Notes: a model not told the origin generated them from the sequence alone. DNA of 64,000 nt from Candidatus Sphingomonas phytovorans (GCA_029202385.1 CP119314.1:684501-748500), one strand, 5' to 3'; counted from the stretch's first letter, positions 1 through 8,994 are shown. Program-made: numbers and translations.

Positions 1-292
1 AGGGCATGCCCTCCACCACGTCGCCGACCAGGCGACCGACGCGCTCGCGCATCTCGCGCGCTGCCTTGTTGGTGAAGGTGACCGACAGGATCTCCGATGG
101 CCAGGCTTTCCGCGTGAACAGCAGATGCGCAAGGCGCGCGGTGAGCGCGGCTGTCTTGCCCGTGCCGGCGCCGGCCAGGACAAGCACGGGTCCCTCGGTG
201 GTGAGCACTGCCTCGCGCTGCGGCGCGTTGAGGCCCGAAAGATAGGGCGGGTCCTGTGGGCTTGGCGGACTCTGGGGTACGGGGAGACTCAT
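1..292 (-). CDS. ATP-dependent DNA helicase, UvrD/PcrA type (N-terminal part)
   Basis: The first 97 residues of a superfamily 1 helicase; the rest lies beyond the left edge. The sequence shows the Q motif (LNAPQREAV), Walker A (AGAGTGKT) and motif Ia ([16 protein letters not shown]), the order found at the start of UvrD, PcrA and Rep. These enzymes unwind DNA with 3'-to-5' polarity in nucleotide excision repair, mismatch repair or replication restart. The ATG at 292 is followed by a Pro/Ser-rich leader of about 17 residues before the Q motif, normal for alphaproteobacterial members. It is divergent from the phosphate permease gene at 491. PcrA and UvrD cannot be told apart from this fragment. 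Confidence 0.9.
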   Translation of the reverse strand, partial: MSLPVPQSPPSPQDPPYLSGLNAPQREAVLTTEGPVLVLAGAGTGKTAALTARLAHLLFTRKAWPSEILSVTFTNKAAREMRERVGRLVGDVVEGMP

Positions 293-449
293 CGGTGAAC
301 AGGTAGGGAACGCGGCCGATTTGGGCAACCACGCTTTCCGTCAGGCGGCATTGCCAGGCGGAGAAGGTGGGAGGACGGGCTTTCGATACCGGGCGACAAC
401 TATCTTTGTGGGTAGGCCGCGAGCTGAAGCAGGGTTATAGGGCGGGCAG

Positions 450-467
450 CAGTCATCAACCTGTCAC
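450..467 (+). promoter_or_regulatory. Pho-box-like PhoB site
   Basis: Two 7-bp direct repeats, CAGTCAT and CTGTCAC, are separated by 4 bp (CAAC). This is the architecture of the PhoB site (CTGTCAT-N4-CTGTCA[CT]), with 13 of 14 specified bases matching. It ends 23 bp before the ATG of a PiT phosphate permease. The proximity to the start codon would suit repression, as known for the Sinorhizobium pit operon, as well as activation. The regulator itself is not in the window. Confidence 0.6.
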
Positions 468-490
468 ATAAGCGCGCAAAGCGGTTCACC

Positions 491-2140
491 ATGGCAACGA
501 CATTCTCCACGCTCTCCGAATCGGTGGAGCGACCGTCCGGCGGGCCCAGGCTCGACCAGGCGATTCATCCTGCTGGCCGCTGGCTGTTCCTCGCCGCGCT
601 GGTGGGGGGGCTTGCCTATGCCGGGATCAGCATCTTCACTGATACCGCTCAGGTCGGCGAGCAGATGGCGACGGGGGTCTTCCTGTTCCTCGGGCTCGCG
701 CTGCTGATCGCGCTCGGCTTCGAGTTCGTGAACGGATTCCACGACACCGCCAATGCGGTCGCGACGGTGATCTACACCAATTCCATGCCTGCCTCGGTCG
801 CGGTGGTGTGGTCGGGCTTCTTCAATTTCCTCGGCGTGATGTTCTCCAGCGGGGCGGTTGCCTATTCGATCATCACCCTGTTGCCGGTCGACCTGATCCT
901 TCATGTCGGCAGCAATGCCGGCTTCGCGATGATCTTCGCGCTGCTGCTCGCGGCGGTGCTGTGGAACCTCGGTACCTGGTATGTCGGCCTGCCCAATTCC
1001 TCCAGCCACGCGCTGATCGGGTCGATCCTCGGCGTCGGTTTCGCCAACCAACTCCTGTCGTCGGGCAAGGGCGGCACCTCGGGCGTCGACTGGGGTCAGG
1101 CGGAAAAGGTCCTGTCGGCGCTGCTGTTCAGCCCGATGATCGGGTTCATCGGCGCGTTGCTGCTGCTGTTCGCGATGAAGCTCGTGCTGCGCAATCCCAA
1201 GCTCTACACTGAACCGGAAGCCAACACGCCACCGCCGCGGGGCATCCGCGCGCTGCTGATCGCGACCTGCACCGCCGTCTCCTTCGCTCATGGCGGGAAT
1301 GACGGGCAGAAGGGCATGGGCCTCATCATGCTGATCCTGATCGGCTGCGCCCCGACCGCCTATGCGCTCAACCGGACGATGCCCGAAAGCGCGACGCCGG
1401 CCTTTATCGCTAGCGCCACCAATGCCGCCAGCGCCTTTGCCGCGAAGAGCGGCGGCGCGGGCAGCGGTGTCGAGGCGGCCCGCGCGACGCTGACCGTCGC
1501 GTTGCAGACCAAGCAGGCGGCCAGCCCGGCCGTCTATGGCGCGGTCGACACGCTCTCGCGCGATGTGAGCCAGCGGATCGGCGGCTATGGCTCGCTTGAG
1601 AAGGTGCCGGCAACCGCGACGCCGAATCTGCGCAACGACATGTATCTGGTGCTCGACACCACGCGCCTGGTGACCAAGGATGCGGCCGCTGCCAAGGCGT
1701 TCTCCGAACCCGAGCTCAAGGCGATCGGCGACTATCAGGCCAATCTGGAACGCGGCACGCGCTATATCCCGCTCTGGGTGAAGATTACCGTCGCGCTGGC
1801 GCTTGGGCTTGGCACGATGGTCGGCTGGAAAAGGATCGTCGTTACGGTCGGCGAGCGGATCGGCAAGACTCACCTGACCTATGGCATGGGCGCATCGGCC
1901 GAGCTGATGGCGGCTGGTACGATCCTGCTGGCGCAGAATTACGGCCTGCCGGTGTCGACCACTCATATCCTCACCAGCGGCGTCGCCGGCGCCTCGGTCG
2001 CGAACGGCGCCGGGCTTCGGGCGAAGACGGTGGGCAGCATGGCGCTTGCCTGGGTGATGACCCTGCCGGTCGCGATGGCGCTGTCCGGCGGGCTCTACTG
2101 GCTGTTGCTGACCCTGCTCGACGCTTTCGGCGCGCGCTGA
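491..2140 (+). CDS. pit: Inorganic phosphate permease, PiT family
   Basis: A 549-residue polytopic inner-membrane transporter that couples phosphate (usually metal-phosphate) uptake to a cation gradient. Both PiT signature repeats are visible: an N-terminal copy with FEFVNGFHDTANAVATVIYT and GLPNSSSHALIGSILG, and a C-terminal copy with SFAHGGNDGQKGMG and GLPVSTTHILTSGVAGASV. A hydrophilic loop of about 130 residues (roughly 295-425) separates the halves, as in the longer members of the family. No strong ribosome binding site precedes the ATG. A Pho-box-like element lies just upstream. The gene is monocistronic; a hairpin repeat follows. Confidence 0.93.
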   Translation: MATTFSTLSESVERPSGGPRLDQAIHPAGRWLFLAALVGGLAYAGISIFTDTAQVGEQMATGVFLFLGLALLIALGFEFVNGFHDTANAVATVIYTNSMPASVAVVWSGFFNFLGVMFSSGAVAYSIITLLPVDLILHVGSNAGFAMIFALLLAAVLWNLGTWYVGLPNSSSHALIGSILGVGFANQLLSSGKGGTSGVDWGQAEKVLSALLFSPMIGFIGALLLLFAMKLVLRNPKLYTEPEANTPPPRGIRALLIATCTAVSFAHGGNDGQKGMGLIMLILIGCAPTAYALNRTMPESATPAFIASATNAASAFAAKSGGAGSGVEAARATLTVALQTKQAASPAVYGAVDTLSRDVSQRIGGYGSLEKVPATATPNLRNDMYLVLDTTRLVTKDAAAAKAFSEPELKAIGDYQANLERGTRYIPLWVKITVALALGLGTMVGWKRIVVTVGERIGKTHLTYGMGASAELMAAGTILLAQNYGLPVSTTHILTSGVAGASVANGAGLRAKTVGSMALAWVMTLPVAMALSGGLYWLLLTLLDAFGAR

Positions 2141-2160
2141 TCGGATTTCCCTCCAAAATC

Positions 2161-2220
2161 TCCCTCTCCCCTTGTGGGAGAGGGAAGGAGGAGCGAAGCG
2201 ACGGAAGGGTGAGGGGGAGG
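2161..2220. repeat. Dispersed extragenic hairpin repeat
   Basis: A 60-bp element begins with a perfect 9-bp stem (2162-2170 with 2176-2184, CCCTCTCCC/GGGAGAGGG, loop CTTGT). It continues through GAGCGAAGCGACGG into GGGTGAGGGGGA. Elements of this composition are scattered between genes in many proteobacterial genomes. Here it separates the phosphate permease from the next transporter and may also act as a transcription terminator. No second copy was seen in the window. Confidence 0.6.
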
Positions 2221-2335
2221 TTCGGAACAATAGCGAGTGTCCCCTCAGTCCGACCCAATGCTCATTTCCCGACGGGAAAGGGAGTGAAGGGACTCAGCGC
2301 TTGACCGCGATCCGCCCGCGCGCGAACCAGCGGGC

Positions 2336-3598
2336 ATGAATCCCGTCCCCATGACGGCGCACAAGCGCGTCCTGCTCGCCAGCCTGATCGGTACCTCGGT
2401 CGAGTTCTACGATTTCTACATTTACGCGACCGCCGCCGCCTTGGTGTTCGGGCCGCTGTTCTTTCCGGCTGAGGACAAGGCGGCGCAATTGCTGCTGTCC
2501 TATGCCAGTTTCGGGCTTGCCTTCATCGCGCGGCCGGTGGGCGCGGCGATCTTCGGGCATTTCGGCGACAGGATCGGGCGCAAGTCGACGCTGGTCGCCT
2601 CGCTGATGCTGATGGGCGGGTCGACCGTCGCCATCGCCTTCCTGCCGACCTATGCGCAGATCGGCTGGGTCGCCCCGCTGATCCTGTGCCTCCTCCGCTT
2701 TGGCCAGGGGCTCGGGCTGGGCGGCGAATGGGGCGGGGCCGCATTGCTGGCGGTGGAGAATGCGCCGCCGGGCTGGCGCAATCGCTACGGCATGTTCCCG
2801 CCGCTTGGCGCGCCCGTCGGGTTCATCGCGGCGAACGGGTTCTTCCTGCTCCTCGGCGCCACGCTGACTGATGCGCAGTTCCGCGAGTGGGGTTGGCGGC
2901 TGCCTTTCCTGGCGAGCGCGGTGCTGGTTGCGCTCGGCCTGTGGGTTCGGTTGAAGTTGACCGAGACGCCGGCCTTTCTCGAGGCGGCGGCGCAGGAGAA
3001 ACTGCCCAAGGTGCCCCTCGTCGTGTTGTTCCGCGATCATCTCCGCCCGACCATGGCCGGCATCTTCGGCGTGGTGGCGTGCTTCGCGCTCTTCTATCTC
3101 GCGACCGCCTTCGCGCTTGGGTACGGCACCACCGTGCTCGGCCATGGGCGGCAGGCCTTTCTCGCGATCGAGCTGGCCGCCATCCTGTTCCTCGCGCTGG
3201 GCGTGGTTGTGGCGAGCGTGCTGGCGGACAGGCGCGGGGCGATGCCGATGCTGCGCTGGGGCTTTGCCGGTTGCGCGGTGGCCGGGCTGCTGATGGGGCC
3301 GATGCTTGGCGCCGTGTCGCTGGCGGTCGTCTTCCTGTGGCTTGCCTTCGCCCTGTTCGTGATGGGCTTCGCCTATGGCCCGCTCGGCGGCTGGCTGCCG
3401 GAGCTGTTCCCGGCCGAGGTGCGCTACACCGGCGTGTCGATGACCTTCAACATCGGGGGAATCCTGGGCGGGGCGATGGCGCCGATCGTCGCGTCCTGGC
3501 TGGCGGAAAAGGGCGGGCTCGACCTGGTCGGCGGATACCTGCTCGTGGCGGGATTGCTGAGCTTTGGCGGGCTGGCGTTGCTGCGCACGAGGCGCTGA
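2336..3598 (+). CDS. MFS transporter, metabolite:H+ symporter (MHS) type
   Basis: A 420-residue, 12-helix secondary transporter. The opening LIGTSVEFYDFYIYATAAAL and the loop 2-3 motif FGHFGDRIGRKSTLV are hallmarks of the MHS family, which takes up dicarboxylates, shikimate, citrate, proline or betaine with protons. RFGQGLGLGGEWGGAALL in helix 4 and YTGVSMTFNIGGILGGAMAP in the second half fit the same family. The substrate cannot be assigned. Met1 and Met6 are both possible starts. It stands alone between a repeat and a convergent rRNA-modification pair. Confidence 0.88.
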   Translation: MNPVPMTAHKRVLLASLIGTSVEFYDFYIYATAAALVFGPLFFPAEDKAAQLLLSYASFGLAFIARPVGAAIFGHFGDRIGRKSTLVASLMLMGGSTVAIAFLPTYAQIGWVAPLILCLLRFGQGLGLGGEWGGAALLAVENAPPGWRNRYGMFPPLGAPVGFIAANGFFLLLGATLTDAQFREWGWRLPFLASAVLVALGLWVRLKLTETPAFLEAAAQEKLPKVPLVVLFRDHLRPTMAGIFGVVACFALFYLATAFALGYGTTVLGHGRQAFLAIELAAILFLALGVVVASVLADRRGAMPMLRWGFAGCAVAGLLMGPMLGAVSLAVVFLWLAFALFVMGFAYGPLGGWLPELFPAEVRYTGVSMTFNIGGILGGAMAPIVASWLAEKGGLDLVGGYLLVAGLLSFGGLALLRTRR

Positions 3599-3947
3599 CC
3601 GCGCCATCGCCGCGACGATTCAACCTTGCTCCGTCGGCGCCTAGACCCTCGCAGGCGTATGAGGCGAGGGGTCTCAAGTATCGTCGGAAGAAATACCGAT
3701 ACCCCTCGCGAAATTCGGCAAGTCGAACGGCTGAATTGGTGTTGGAGGGATCCGAATATTGGCCACTATGACGAGCGGCACTGTCCTGAACAGCCGAAGC
3801 TTCCGTCGCTGGGCAGCGCGCAGCTGTCAAGAAACGCCTGAATCCGCCTCCCTCGTCAATGGGTCGCGAAAATCAGCGATGACTTGCGATGGCCCCGTCC
3901 GCTTCCAACACCAATTCGGCCTGAGGCCCGCACCGCGTGGCCTGATA
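3599..3947. other. Gene-free convergent gap with imperfect hairpin
   Basis: No credible gene lies between the convergent MFS and rsmD genes. An imperfect hairpin is present at 3665-3708: the right arm CGATACCCCTCG pairs with CGAGGGGT...ATCG on the left, which has a 6-7 nt bulge. It has no T-run, so it is at best a weak terminator. The rest looks unstructured, with no promoter or RNA gene recognised. Confidence 0.4.
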
Positions 3948-4487
3948 TCAGGCGATCCGGCGCAGCAGGGTGATCTTCATCTTGCCGTGCGTGCGTTCGG
4001 CATCGGTCTCGAACCCGTCGACCGCGACCGCCTCGGTCTTGGCTGTCTCGATGCTGATCCAGGTCGCGTCGCTCACCCAGCCGAGCCGGTTGAGACGGTC
4101 GAGCGCGACCATGCCCGCGCCGGTGCCATAGGGCGGGTCCATCAGGATCAGGTCGAGCGGCTGCGTCGCCGGGGGGAGCGCCAGCACGGATTGGGCGCGG
4201 ATATCGGCTTTCGTGCCGAGTTTCGCGATATTGGCCTTCAGCGCGTCGATTGCTGCCCGGTCCTGCTCGACGAAGATGCACGATCCGGCGCCGCGCGACA
4301 GCGCCTCGAGCCCGAGCGCGCCCGAGCCGGCGAAGAGGTCGGCGACGGCCAGCCCCTCGAAGCTGCCGAGGCGGCTGGTCAGCATGGAGAACAGCGCCTC
4401 GCGCGTGCGGTCGGCGGTGGGCCGGGTGGCGTCGCCCTTCGGGGCGATGATGGGGCGGCCGCGCCATTGGCCGGCGATGATGCGCAT
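3948..4487 (-). CDS. rsmD: 16S rRNA (guanine(966)-N(2))-methyltransferase RsmD
   Basis: A 179-residue class I SAM methyltransferase that modifies G966 of 16S rRNA during 30S assembly. It starts with the RsmD signature MRIIAGQWRGRPI and TRPTADRTREALFSML. These are followed by the SAM motif ADLFAGSGALGLEALSRGA and the catalytic LILMDPPYGTG tetrad typical of N2-guanine methyltransferases. Its length is standard for the family. The ATG lies 3 bp after the stop of the upstream pseudouridine synthase gene, so the two rRNA-modification genes form an operon. Confidence 0.95.
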   Translation of the reverse strand: MRIIAGQWRGRPIIAPKGDATRPTADRTREALFSMLTSRLGSFEGLAVADLFAGSGALGLEALSRGAGSCIFVEQDRAAIDALKANIAKLGTKADIRAQSVLALPPATQPLDLILMDPPYGTGAGMVALDRLNRLGWVSDATWISIETAKTEAVAVDGFETDAERTHGKMKITLLRRIA

Positions 4488-4490
4488 GAT

Positions 4491-5831
4491 TTATTTCCGG
4501 GTGCGGGGCTTGGGCTTGGGTTTCGCCCAACCGGTTTTGGAACGGGGCTTGCCGGCCGGCTTGGCCGGGCGGGCGTCGGAGGGAGCATCCTCACGCGGGG
4601 GACGCGGGGTCTTGGCGCGGACGTTGCGGCCGAGCTCCGGGTTGAAGACTCGGGCCGGGCGGCTCTCGGCCTGAGGGGCGGCCTTGCCGCCTGCCTTTGG
4701 CTTCGCGTCGTAGAAACGCTTGGGTTTCACGCCCGCGGGGGCTGGGCGGGCGGCGCGTTCCTCCGCCGGGCGGCTGTCGCGCGGGGACCAGGTCGATGCC
4801 TTGTCGCCGTCGCGTGGCACGCGGCGGGTCGGGCGGATGTCGAAGGCGGCGCGATCGGCCTTCGCCGCGTCTTCGCGGGTGATGCGCGCCGCCGGGCGGA
4901 CGGCACGTTTCGGGGTGTCCTGCGCCACCCGCGCATCGCGGGCGGCGGCGGGCCGCTCCTCATGGCGCGGCGGGGCGGCCCGACGTTGCGGCGCGACGCC
5001 GCGGGGCTGTTTCGGGCGGTCGTCGGCGACCGGGGCGGGCGCCGGCGCCCGGCGCTTCAGTTCGGGTGGCGTGTATTCGGGGGTGATGTTCTTGGTCGGG
5101 TTCTTGCGGAAGGCGATGACGTCGACCTGGCGCACTTCGCCGACCTCGCCCACCGGCAGGTCGCCCAGCACGAACGGGCCGTAGCGGGTGCGGATCAGGC
5201 GGGAGACGCGCAGGCCGAGATATTCGAGGACCCGGCGGACCTCGCGGTTCTTGCCCTCGGTCAGGATCATCTCGATCCAGACGTTCGCGCCGGTGCGGCG
5301 TTCGAGATTGGCGTTGATCGATCCATAGCGCACGCCTTCGATCTCGACGCCGTGGATCAGCTCCTCGAGCTGCGCCTGGGTCACCATGCCATAGGCGCGG
5401 GCGCGATAGGCGCGCTCGACACCGGTCGCGGGCAGTTCGAGCTGGCGCTTCAGCTCGCCGTCGGTGGTGAGGAGCAGCAGCCCCTCGGTGTTGAGGTCGA
5501 GCCGGCCGACGGGGACGAGACGGGGCAGGTCCTTCGGCAGCCTGTCGTAGATGGTCGGGCGCCCGCCGGGATCGCGTTCGGTGACGAGCAGGCCGTTGGG
5601 CTTGTGATAGAGGAACAGCCGCGCCGGGGCTGCCGCCTGGACCGGATTGCCGTCGACCGTCACGCCGTGGAGCGAGGTGAGGATGGTGGCTGGCGTATCG
5701 ATGACGGTGCCGTTGAGCGCGACGCGCCCTTCGGCGATCATGCGTTCGACTTCGCGGCGCGATGCGACGCCCGCGCGGGCGAGCAGCTTGGCGATCCGCT
5801 GCTGCTCCCTGGATTCTCTGAAAATGGACAC
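4491..5831 (-). CDS. RluB/RsuA-type pseudouridine synthase with long basic tail
   Basis: A 446-residue protein if it begins at the GTG at 5831, the only reasonable start, because upstream in-frame ATGs lie over the divergent response regulator gene. Residues about 10-70 form an S4 RNA-binding domain (IAKLLARAGVASRREVERMI). The catalytic domain follows with VGRLDLNTEGLLLLTTDGEL, which contains the active-site Asp, and EGKNREVRRVLEYLGLRVSR. These match enzymes that make pseudouridine in 23S rRNA (RluB/RluE). From about residue 255 to the end the protein is low-complexity Pro/Arg/Lys/Ala, likely disordered and strongly basic, probably aiding RNA binding. It is upstream of rsmD in the same transcript. 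Confidence 0.9.
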   Translation of the reverse strand: MSIFRESREQQRIAKLLARAGVASRREVERMIAEGRVALNGTVIDTPATILTSLHGVTVDGNPVQAAAPARLFLYHKPNGLLVTERDPGGRPTIYDRLPKDLPRLVPVGRLDLNTEGLLLLTTDGELKRQLELPATGVERAYRARAYGMVTQAQLEELIHGVEIEGVRYGSINANLERRTGANVWIEMILTEGKNREVRRVLEYLGLRVSRLIRTRYGPFVLGDLPVGEVGEVRQVDVIAFRKNPTKNITPEYTPPELKRRAPAPAPVADDRPKQPRGVAPQRRAAPPRHEERPAAARDARVAQDTPKRAVRPAARITREDAAKADRAAFDIRPTRRVPRDGDKASTWSPRDSRPAEERAARPAPAGVKPKRFYDAKPKAGGKAAPQAESRPARVFNPELGRNVRAKTPRPPREDAPSDARPAKPAGKPRSKTGWAKPKPKPRTRK

Positions 5832-5975
5832 AGGCGCGCTGATACCCCTTTTCTTCGCGACGACATGAAAAAAATGTTGCGGCCTATCTCGTAGCCGCGC
5901 GTTAAGGGACGGATGCGTAACAAGGCCGGGGGAAGATGCTTCCCGCGGCCCAGTAACAAAGGCGGGTACCGGACC

Positions 5976-6407
5976 ATGCTGTTCGGCAGGAAGAAACGGC
6001 AGATTTGCAGGTTGCTGATCGTCGAGGACGAGCCGCTGGTCGCGTTCGATACGGAACATTTCCTGCGCGAGGCTGAATTCGAGATCGTCGCGACCGTCGA
6101 CCGTGTCGCCACCGCGCTCGAGGTGATTCGTACCGAAAGGGAGCTCGACCTCGTGCTGGTCGACATCAGCCTGGCCGATGGCAGCGGTTTCGACGTGGCG
6201 CATGCGGCGCATGGTGCGGGCATTCCAGTGCTGTTCGTGACCGGTGCCTGCCCGGAAGGCGCGCGCGACGTCGCGGCCGGATGCCTGTCCAAACCCTATG
6301 CCCAGCGCGACCTGCTGGCGGCGATCGATGCAATCGAGGCAGTGATCGTAGGCAAGAAGCCCAGGCGTCTGCCGGACGGGTTCAGCCTGTTCGACAAGGC
6401 AGCTTGA
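5976..6407 (+). CDS. Single-domain response regulator
   Basis: A 143-residue protein made of one CheY-like receiver domain with no output domain. The acidic pocket is E17-D18, the predicted phospho-acceptor is D63 (LVLVDISL), and the switch residues T89 (FVTG) and K106 (LSKPY) are present. A basic leader (MLFGRKKRQ) precedes it. I chose the ATG at 5976 because receiver homology begins 12 residues later; an upstream in-frame ATG at 5913 adds a non-homologous leader. LFVTGACP loosely resembles the FATGUY region of sphingomonad stress regulators such as SdrG, but the match is too partial to name it. No kinase is nearby. Confidence 0.85.
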   Translation: MLFGRKKRQICRLLIVEDEPLVAFDTEHFLREAEFEIVATVDRVATALEVIRTERELDLVLVDISLADGSGFDVAHAAHGAGIPVLFVTGACPEGARDVAAGCLSKPYAQRDLLAAIDAIEAVIVGKKPRRLPDGFSLFDKAA

Positions 6408-6458
6408 TTCAAGCCGTCCTCGCTCCGCGCTACAGGAGCATCGGGAGGAACACGGGAA

Positions 6459-7598
6459 TCAGAGGCGGGCTTCGACCTGGTCGTGAAAAGCGCGGATGCC
6501 GGTTTCAAGCGTGCCGAGCGTGACTCGCTCGATGGCGCCCGAGGCAAGCCCTTCCTGGCCGAGCGCAGCGGCCCGGAAGTCCTCGGACGCGAAGACGCCG
6601 CCATCGAGAAGGTTCCAGCTCTTCTCCCAATGGGCCAGCGCCTTTTCGGTCGTCGGCGCCTCGGGGATCAGCATGAAATCCTCCACCAGCACGCGGCCCT
6701 CGGACTGCGGCATCAGCACCATCAGGTTCATATAGTCCGGGCTGACGATCAGCACCGTGCCGGGGAACATCTGATAGGTATAGGTGATCGCCGAGCGCAG
6801 CGTCGGCCAATCCTCGGCCGAGCAGGCGGCGAGCGCAGCCTCGCGACCCACGGCGGAGCGCTGGTGCGGCCCGATATGGTCGCCGGTGGAGACGCCGTCC
6901 TTGAAGAACGGGCCGATCGTCTGCGCGTGGAGCCGCTGGACGTGATAGCTTTCGAGGAAGGCGTCCATGATCAGTTTCCAGTTCGCCGGCACGTCATGAG
7001 TCCGCCTGCGGAAGAGATGCTGGCCGGCCATGTCGAACGCGTCGAAATCATGGCCGAGCGCCTCGGCTTCGGCGAAGTCGGCGCTGTCGTCGAACGCGAA
7101 CCAGATCAGGCCGCCGGCCTCGCGGGTCGGCAGGCGCTTCAGGCCGAAGCCGCTCTTGTCGAGGCCGGGGAAGCTATCCGGACGGGGAAGGCCCGCCAGC
7201 GCGCCGTCGAGCGTGTAGCTCCAGGCGTGATAGGGGCAGATCAGGCGCGGCGCGCAGACCGGCTCGCTGCCCTCGACTAGGCGGGTGCCGCGATGCTGGC
7301 AGACATTGAGGAAGACCTGGGCCTTTCCTTCCTTGTCGCGGGCAATGAGCAGTGGCTTGCCGAAGCCGTCATGCGGGACGGCCATGTTGTTCTGCGGCAG
7401 CAGTGCGGACGGGGCGATGACCAGCGGGACGCGCGAGAAGATCCGGGCCTGTTCGGCCGCATGGCGTTCTGGCGCGGTATAGGCCGCGGCGTCGACATGG
7501 GTGATGCCCATGGTCGGCCGCGTGCCGCCGGCCGCGAGCTGCGCGGCGAGCGCGAGCTGGCCGGGCGTGGGCACTGCAATCTTGGCGGGGGCGTTCAT
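6459..7598 (-). CDS. Rieske [2Fe-2S] aromatic-ring-type oxygenase, alpha subunit
   Basis: 379 residues. The Rieske cluster ligands are visible as CQHRG and CPYHAW, CxH-x17-CxxH in spacing. The catalytic domain follows with NWKLIMDAFLESYHVQRLH, which carries the two iron-binding histidines. Such enzymes oxygenate aromatic or quaternary-ammonium substrates using electrons from a separate reductase. No reductase or beta subunit is adjacent, so the substrate is unknown. The ATG at 7598 is preceded by GGGAGAGGAAGCGAG, a good ribosome binding site, which argues against the longer reading from 7655. The gene is divergent from an AmpG-like permease. Confidence 0.9.
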   Translation of the reverse strand: MNAPAKIAVPTPGQLALAAQLAAGGTRPTMGITHVDAAAYTAPERHAAEQARIFSRVPLVIAPSALLPQNNMAVPHDGFGKPLLIARDKEGKAQVFLNVCQHRGTRLVEGSEPVCAPRLICPYHAWSYTLDGALAGLPRPDSFPGLDKSGFGLKRLPTREAGGLIWFAFDDSADFAEAEALGHDFDAFDMAGQHLFRRRTHDVPANWKLIMDAFLESYHVQRLHAQTIGPFFKDGVSTGDHIGPHQRSAVGREAALAACSAEDWPTLRSAITYTYQMFPGTVLIVSPDYMNLMVLMPQSEGRVLVEDFMLIPEAPTTEKALAHWEKSWNLLDGGVFASEDFRAAALGQEGLASGAIERVTLGTLETGIRAFHDQVEARL

Positions 7599-7620
7599 CT
7601 CGCTTCCTCTCCCGATTTTA

Positions 7621-7632
7621 GACGCTAGTGTC
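7621..7632. promoter_or_regulatory. Small imperfect palindrome in divergent promoter
   Basis: GACGCTAGTGTC, a 12-bp near-palindrome containing CTAG, sits in the 64-bp gap between the divergent Rieske oxygenase and permease genes. It could be an operator for both, but a chance occurrence is equally plausible. Confidence 0.2.
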
Positions 7633-7662
7633 TGCCGGATAAGGCCGGGGAGCAAGAGTGCG

Positions 7663-8994
7663 ATGAGCGAACTGGAAATCGAGCGGCCGGAAGGCTGGAT
7701 GGACAGCGTCCGGCCCTATTTCGAGAAAGCGCCGCTGGCGGCACTCGCGCTCGGCATCTCGTCCGGCTTTCCTTATGCGATGATCGGCGCCACGCTGACG
7801 ACTCGGCTCGCCCAGGACGGGATCGACAAGAAGACGGTGACGGCGTTCAGCCTGGCCTTTCTCGTCTACAACCTCAAATGGATATGGGCCTGGGCGGTCG
7901 ACGGGGTGAAGCTGCCGGTCATCGGCCGATTGGGGCAGCGTGTGTCCTGGCTGATCTTCGCAGGCGTGCTGGTGATAGCGGCGGTCGCCAATCTCGCGCT
8001 GATCGATCCCAAGGCGGATATCATGGCGGCGGCGATCGCCGCGATCCTGGTCGGCGCGGCCGGCGCGACCTTCGATATCGTGATCGACGCCTATCGAATC
8101 GAGATCCTCGAACCGCGCCAGCTCGGCGTCGGCTCGGGCATGTCGCAATATGGCTGGCGCATCGGGTCGGCGGGTGCCGGCGCGCTGGCGCTGGTGATCG
8201 CGGCGCGGGGCGGCTGGGAATGGGCCTATCTCGCCTGCGCCATGCTCGCGCTGCCGGCGATGCTGGCGGGGCTGATCGTCGGCGAGCCGGCGCGCCATCA
8301 GCAGGTCGCCGTGCGGCGCGGTCTCGGCGCGATGCTCGCCTCGATCTGGGGTCCGTTCGCGCAATTCTTCACGCGCGAGGGCGCCGAGATCGTGCTGGCA
8401 TTCATCCTGATCCACAAGGTCGGCGACACACTGGCGAACCTCACCTTCCGCCTGCTGTTCGACGATCTCAAATTCACCAATGACGAGATCGCGTTCTACG
8501 ACGTGGGCATCGGATTCTGGGCCTATCTGATCGGCATCTTCGTCGGCGGCGTACTCTACGCCAAAATGGGGATGAAGCGATCGGTGCTGCTGGCATTGGT
8601 GCTGATGGCGGTGTCGAACCTGAGCTTCGCGGCGCTCGCCCAGGCCGGGCATTCGAACATCGGCATGGCGGGCGCGATCGGCTTCGAGAATTTCTCGAGC
8701 GGCTTCGGCGGCGTCGCTGTGGTCGCCTATTTCTCGGCTCTGACCGACCTGCGTTTCACCGCAGCGCAATATGCGCTGATCTCCGCCGCGGCGAGCATCG
8801 TCGGGCGGTTCGTGACCGGCACCACGGCTGGCGGGCTGATCGAGACCTTCGGTTATGTGAACTTTTATCTGCTCACCACGGTGATCGCGCTGCCTGGCGT
8901 CTTCCTGTTCTGGTGGATGATCCGGACGGGCCTGGTCGACCGATCGATCGGCAGCGCCGGCGGGGGCGAGGAGCCGGAGCGACCTGTCCTATGA
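7663..8994 (+). CDS. AmpG-like MFS permease
   Basis: A 443-residue, multi-helix inner-membrane protein of the MFS/PAT type. LALGISSGFPYAMIGATLTTRLAQDGIDKKTVTAF, read in its two halves, and the helix-1/2 loop resemble AmpG, which imports GlcNAc-anhydromuropeptides released from the cell wall. GATFDIVIDAYRIEIL and GMSQYGWRIGSAGAGALAL are also typical of that group. The ATG at 7663 follows a GGGGAG ribosome binding site; a longer in-frame reading from 7501 would run across the divergent gene. Its stop overlaps the next gene's start by 4 bp. A role in peptidoglycan recycling is plausible, but no other recycling gene is present. Confidence 0.82.
   Translation: MSELEIERPEGWMDSVRPYFEKAPLAALALGISSGFPYAMIGATLTTRLAQDGIDKKTVTAFSLAFLVYNLKWIWAWAVDGVKLPVIGRLGQRVSWLIFAGVLVIAAVANLALIDPKADIMAAAIAAILVGAAGATFDIVIDAYRIEILEPRQLGVGSGMSQYGWRIGSAGAGALALVIAARGGWEWAYLACAMLALPAMLAGLIVGEPARHQQVAVRRGLGAMLASIWGPFAQFFTREGAEIVLAFILIHKVGDTLANLTFRLLFDDLKFTNDEIAFYDVGIGFWAYLIGIFVGGVLYAKMGMKRSVLLALVLMAVSNLSFAALAQAGHSNIGMAGAIGFENFSSGFGGVAVVAYFSALTDLRFTAAQYALISAAASIVGRFVTGTTAGGLIETFGYVNFYLLTTVIALPGVFLFWWMIRTGLVDRSIGSAGGGEEPERPVL

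Noticed and set aside
464..2230. A 588-codon open frame opposite the phosphate permease
   Set aside because: It is a high-GC shadow frame with Arg/Gln/His-rich low-complexity translation; the plus-strand protein is clearly PiT.
4491..6212. A 573-codon reading of the pseudouridine synthase
   Set aside because: The extra N-terminal 127 codons lie over the divergent response regulator and show no S4-domain homology; GTG at 5831 is the sensible start.
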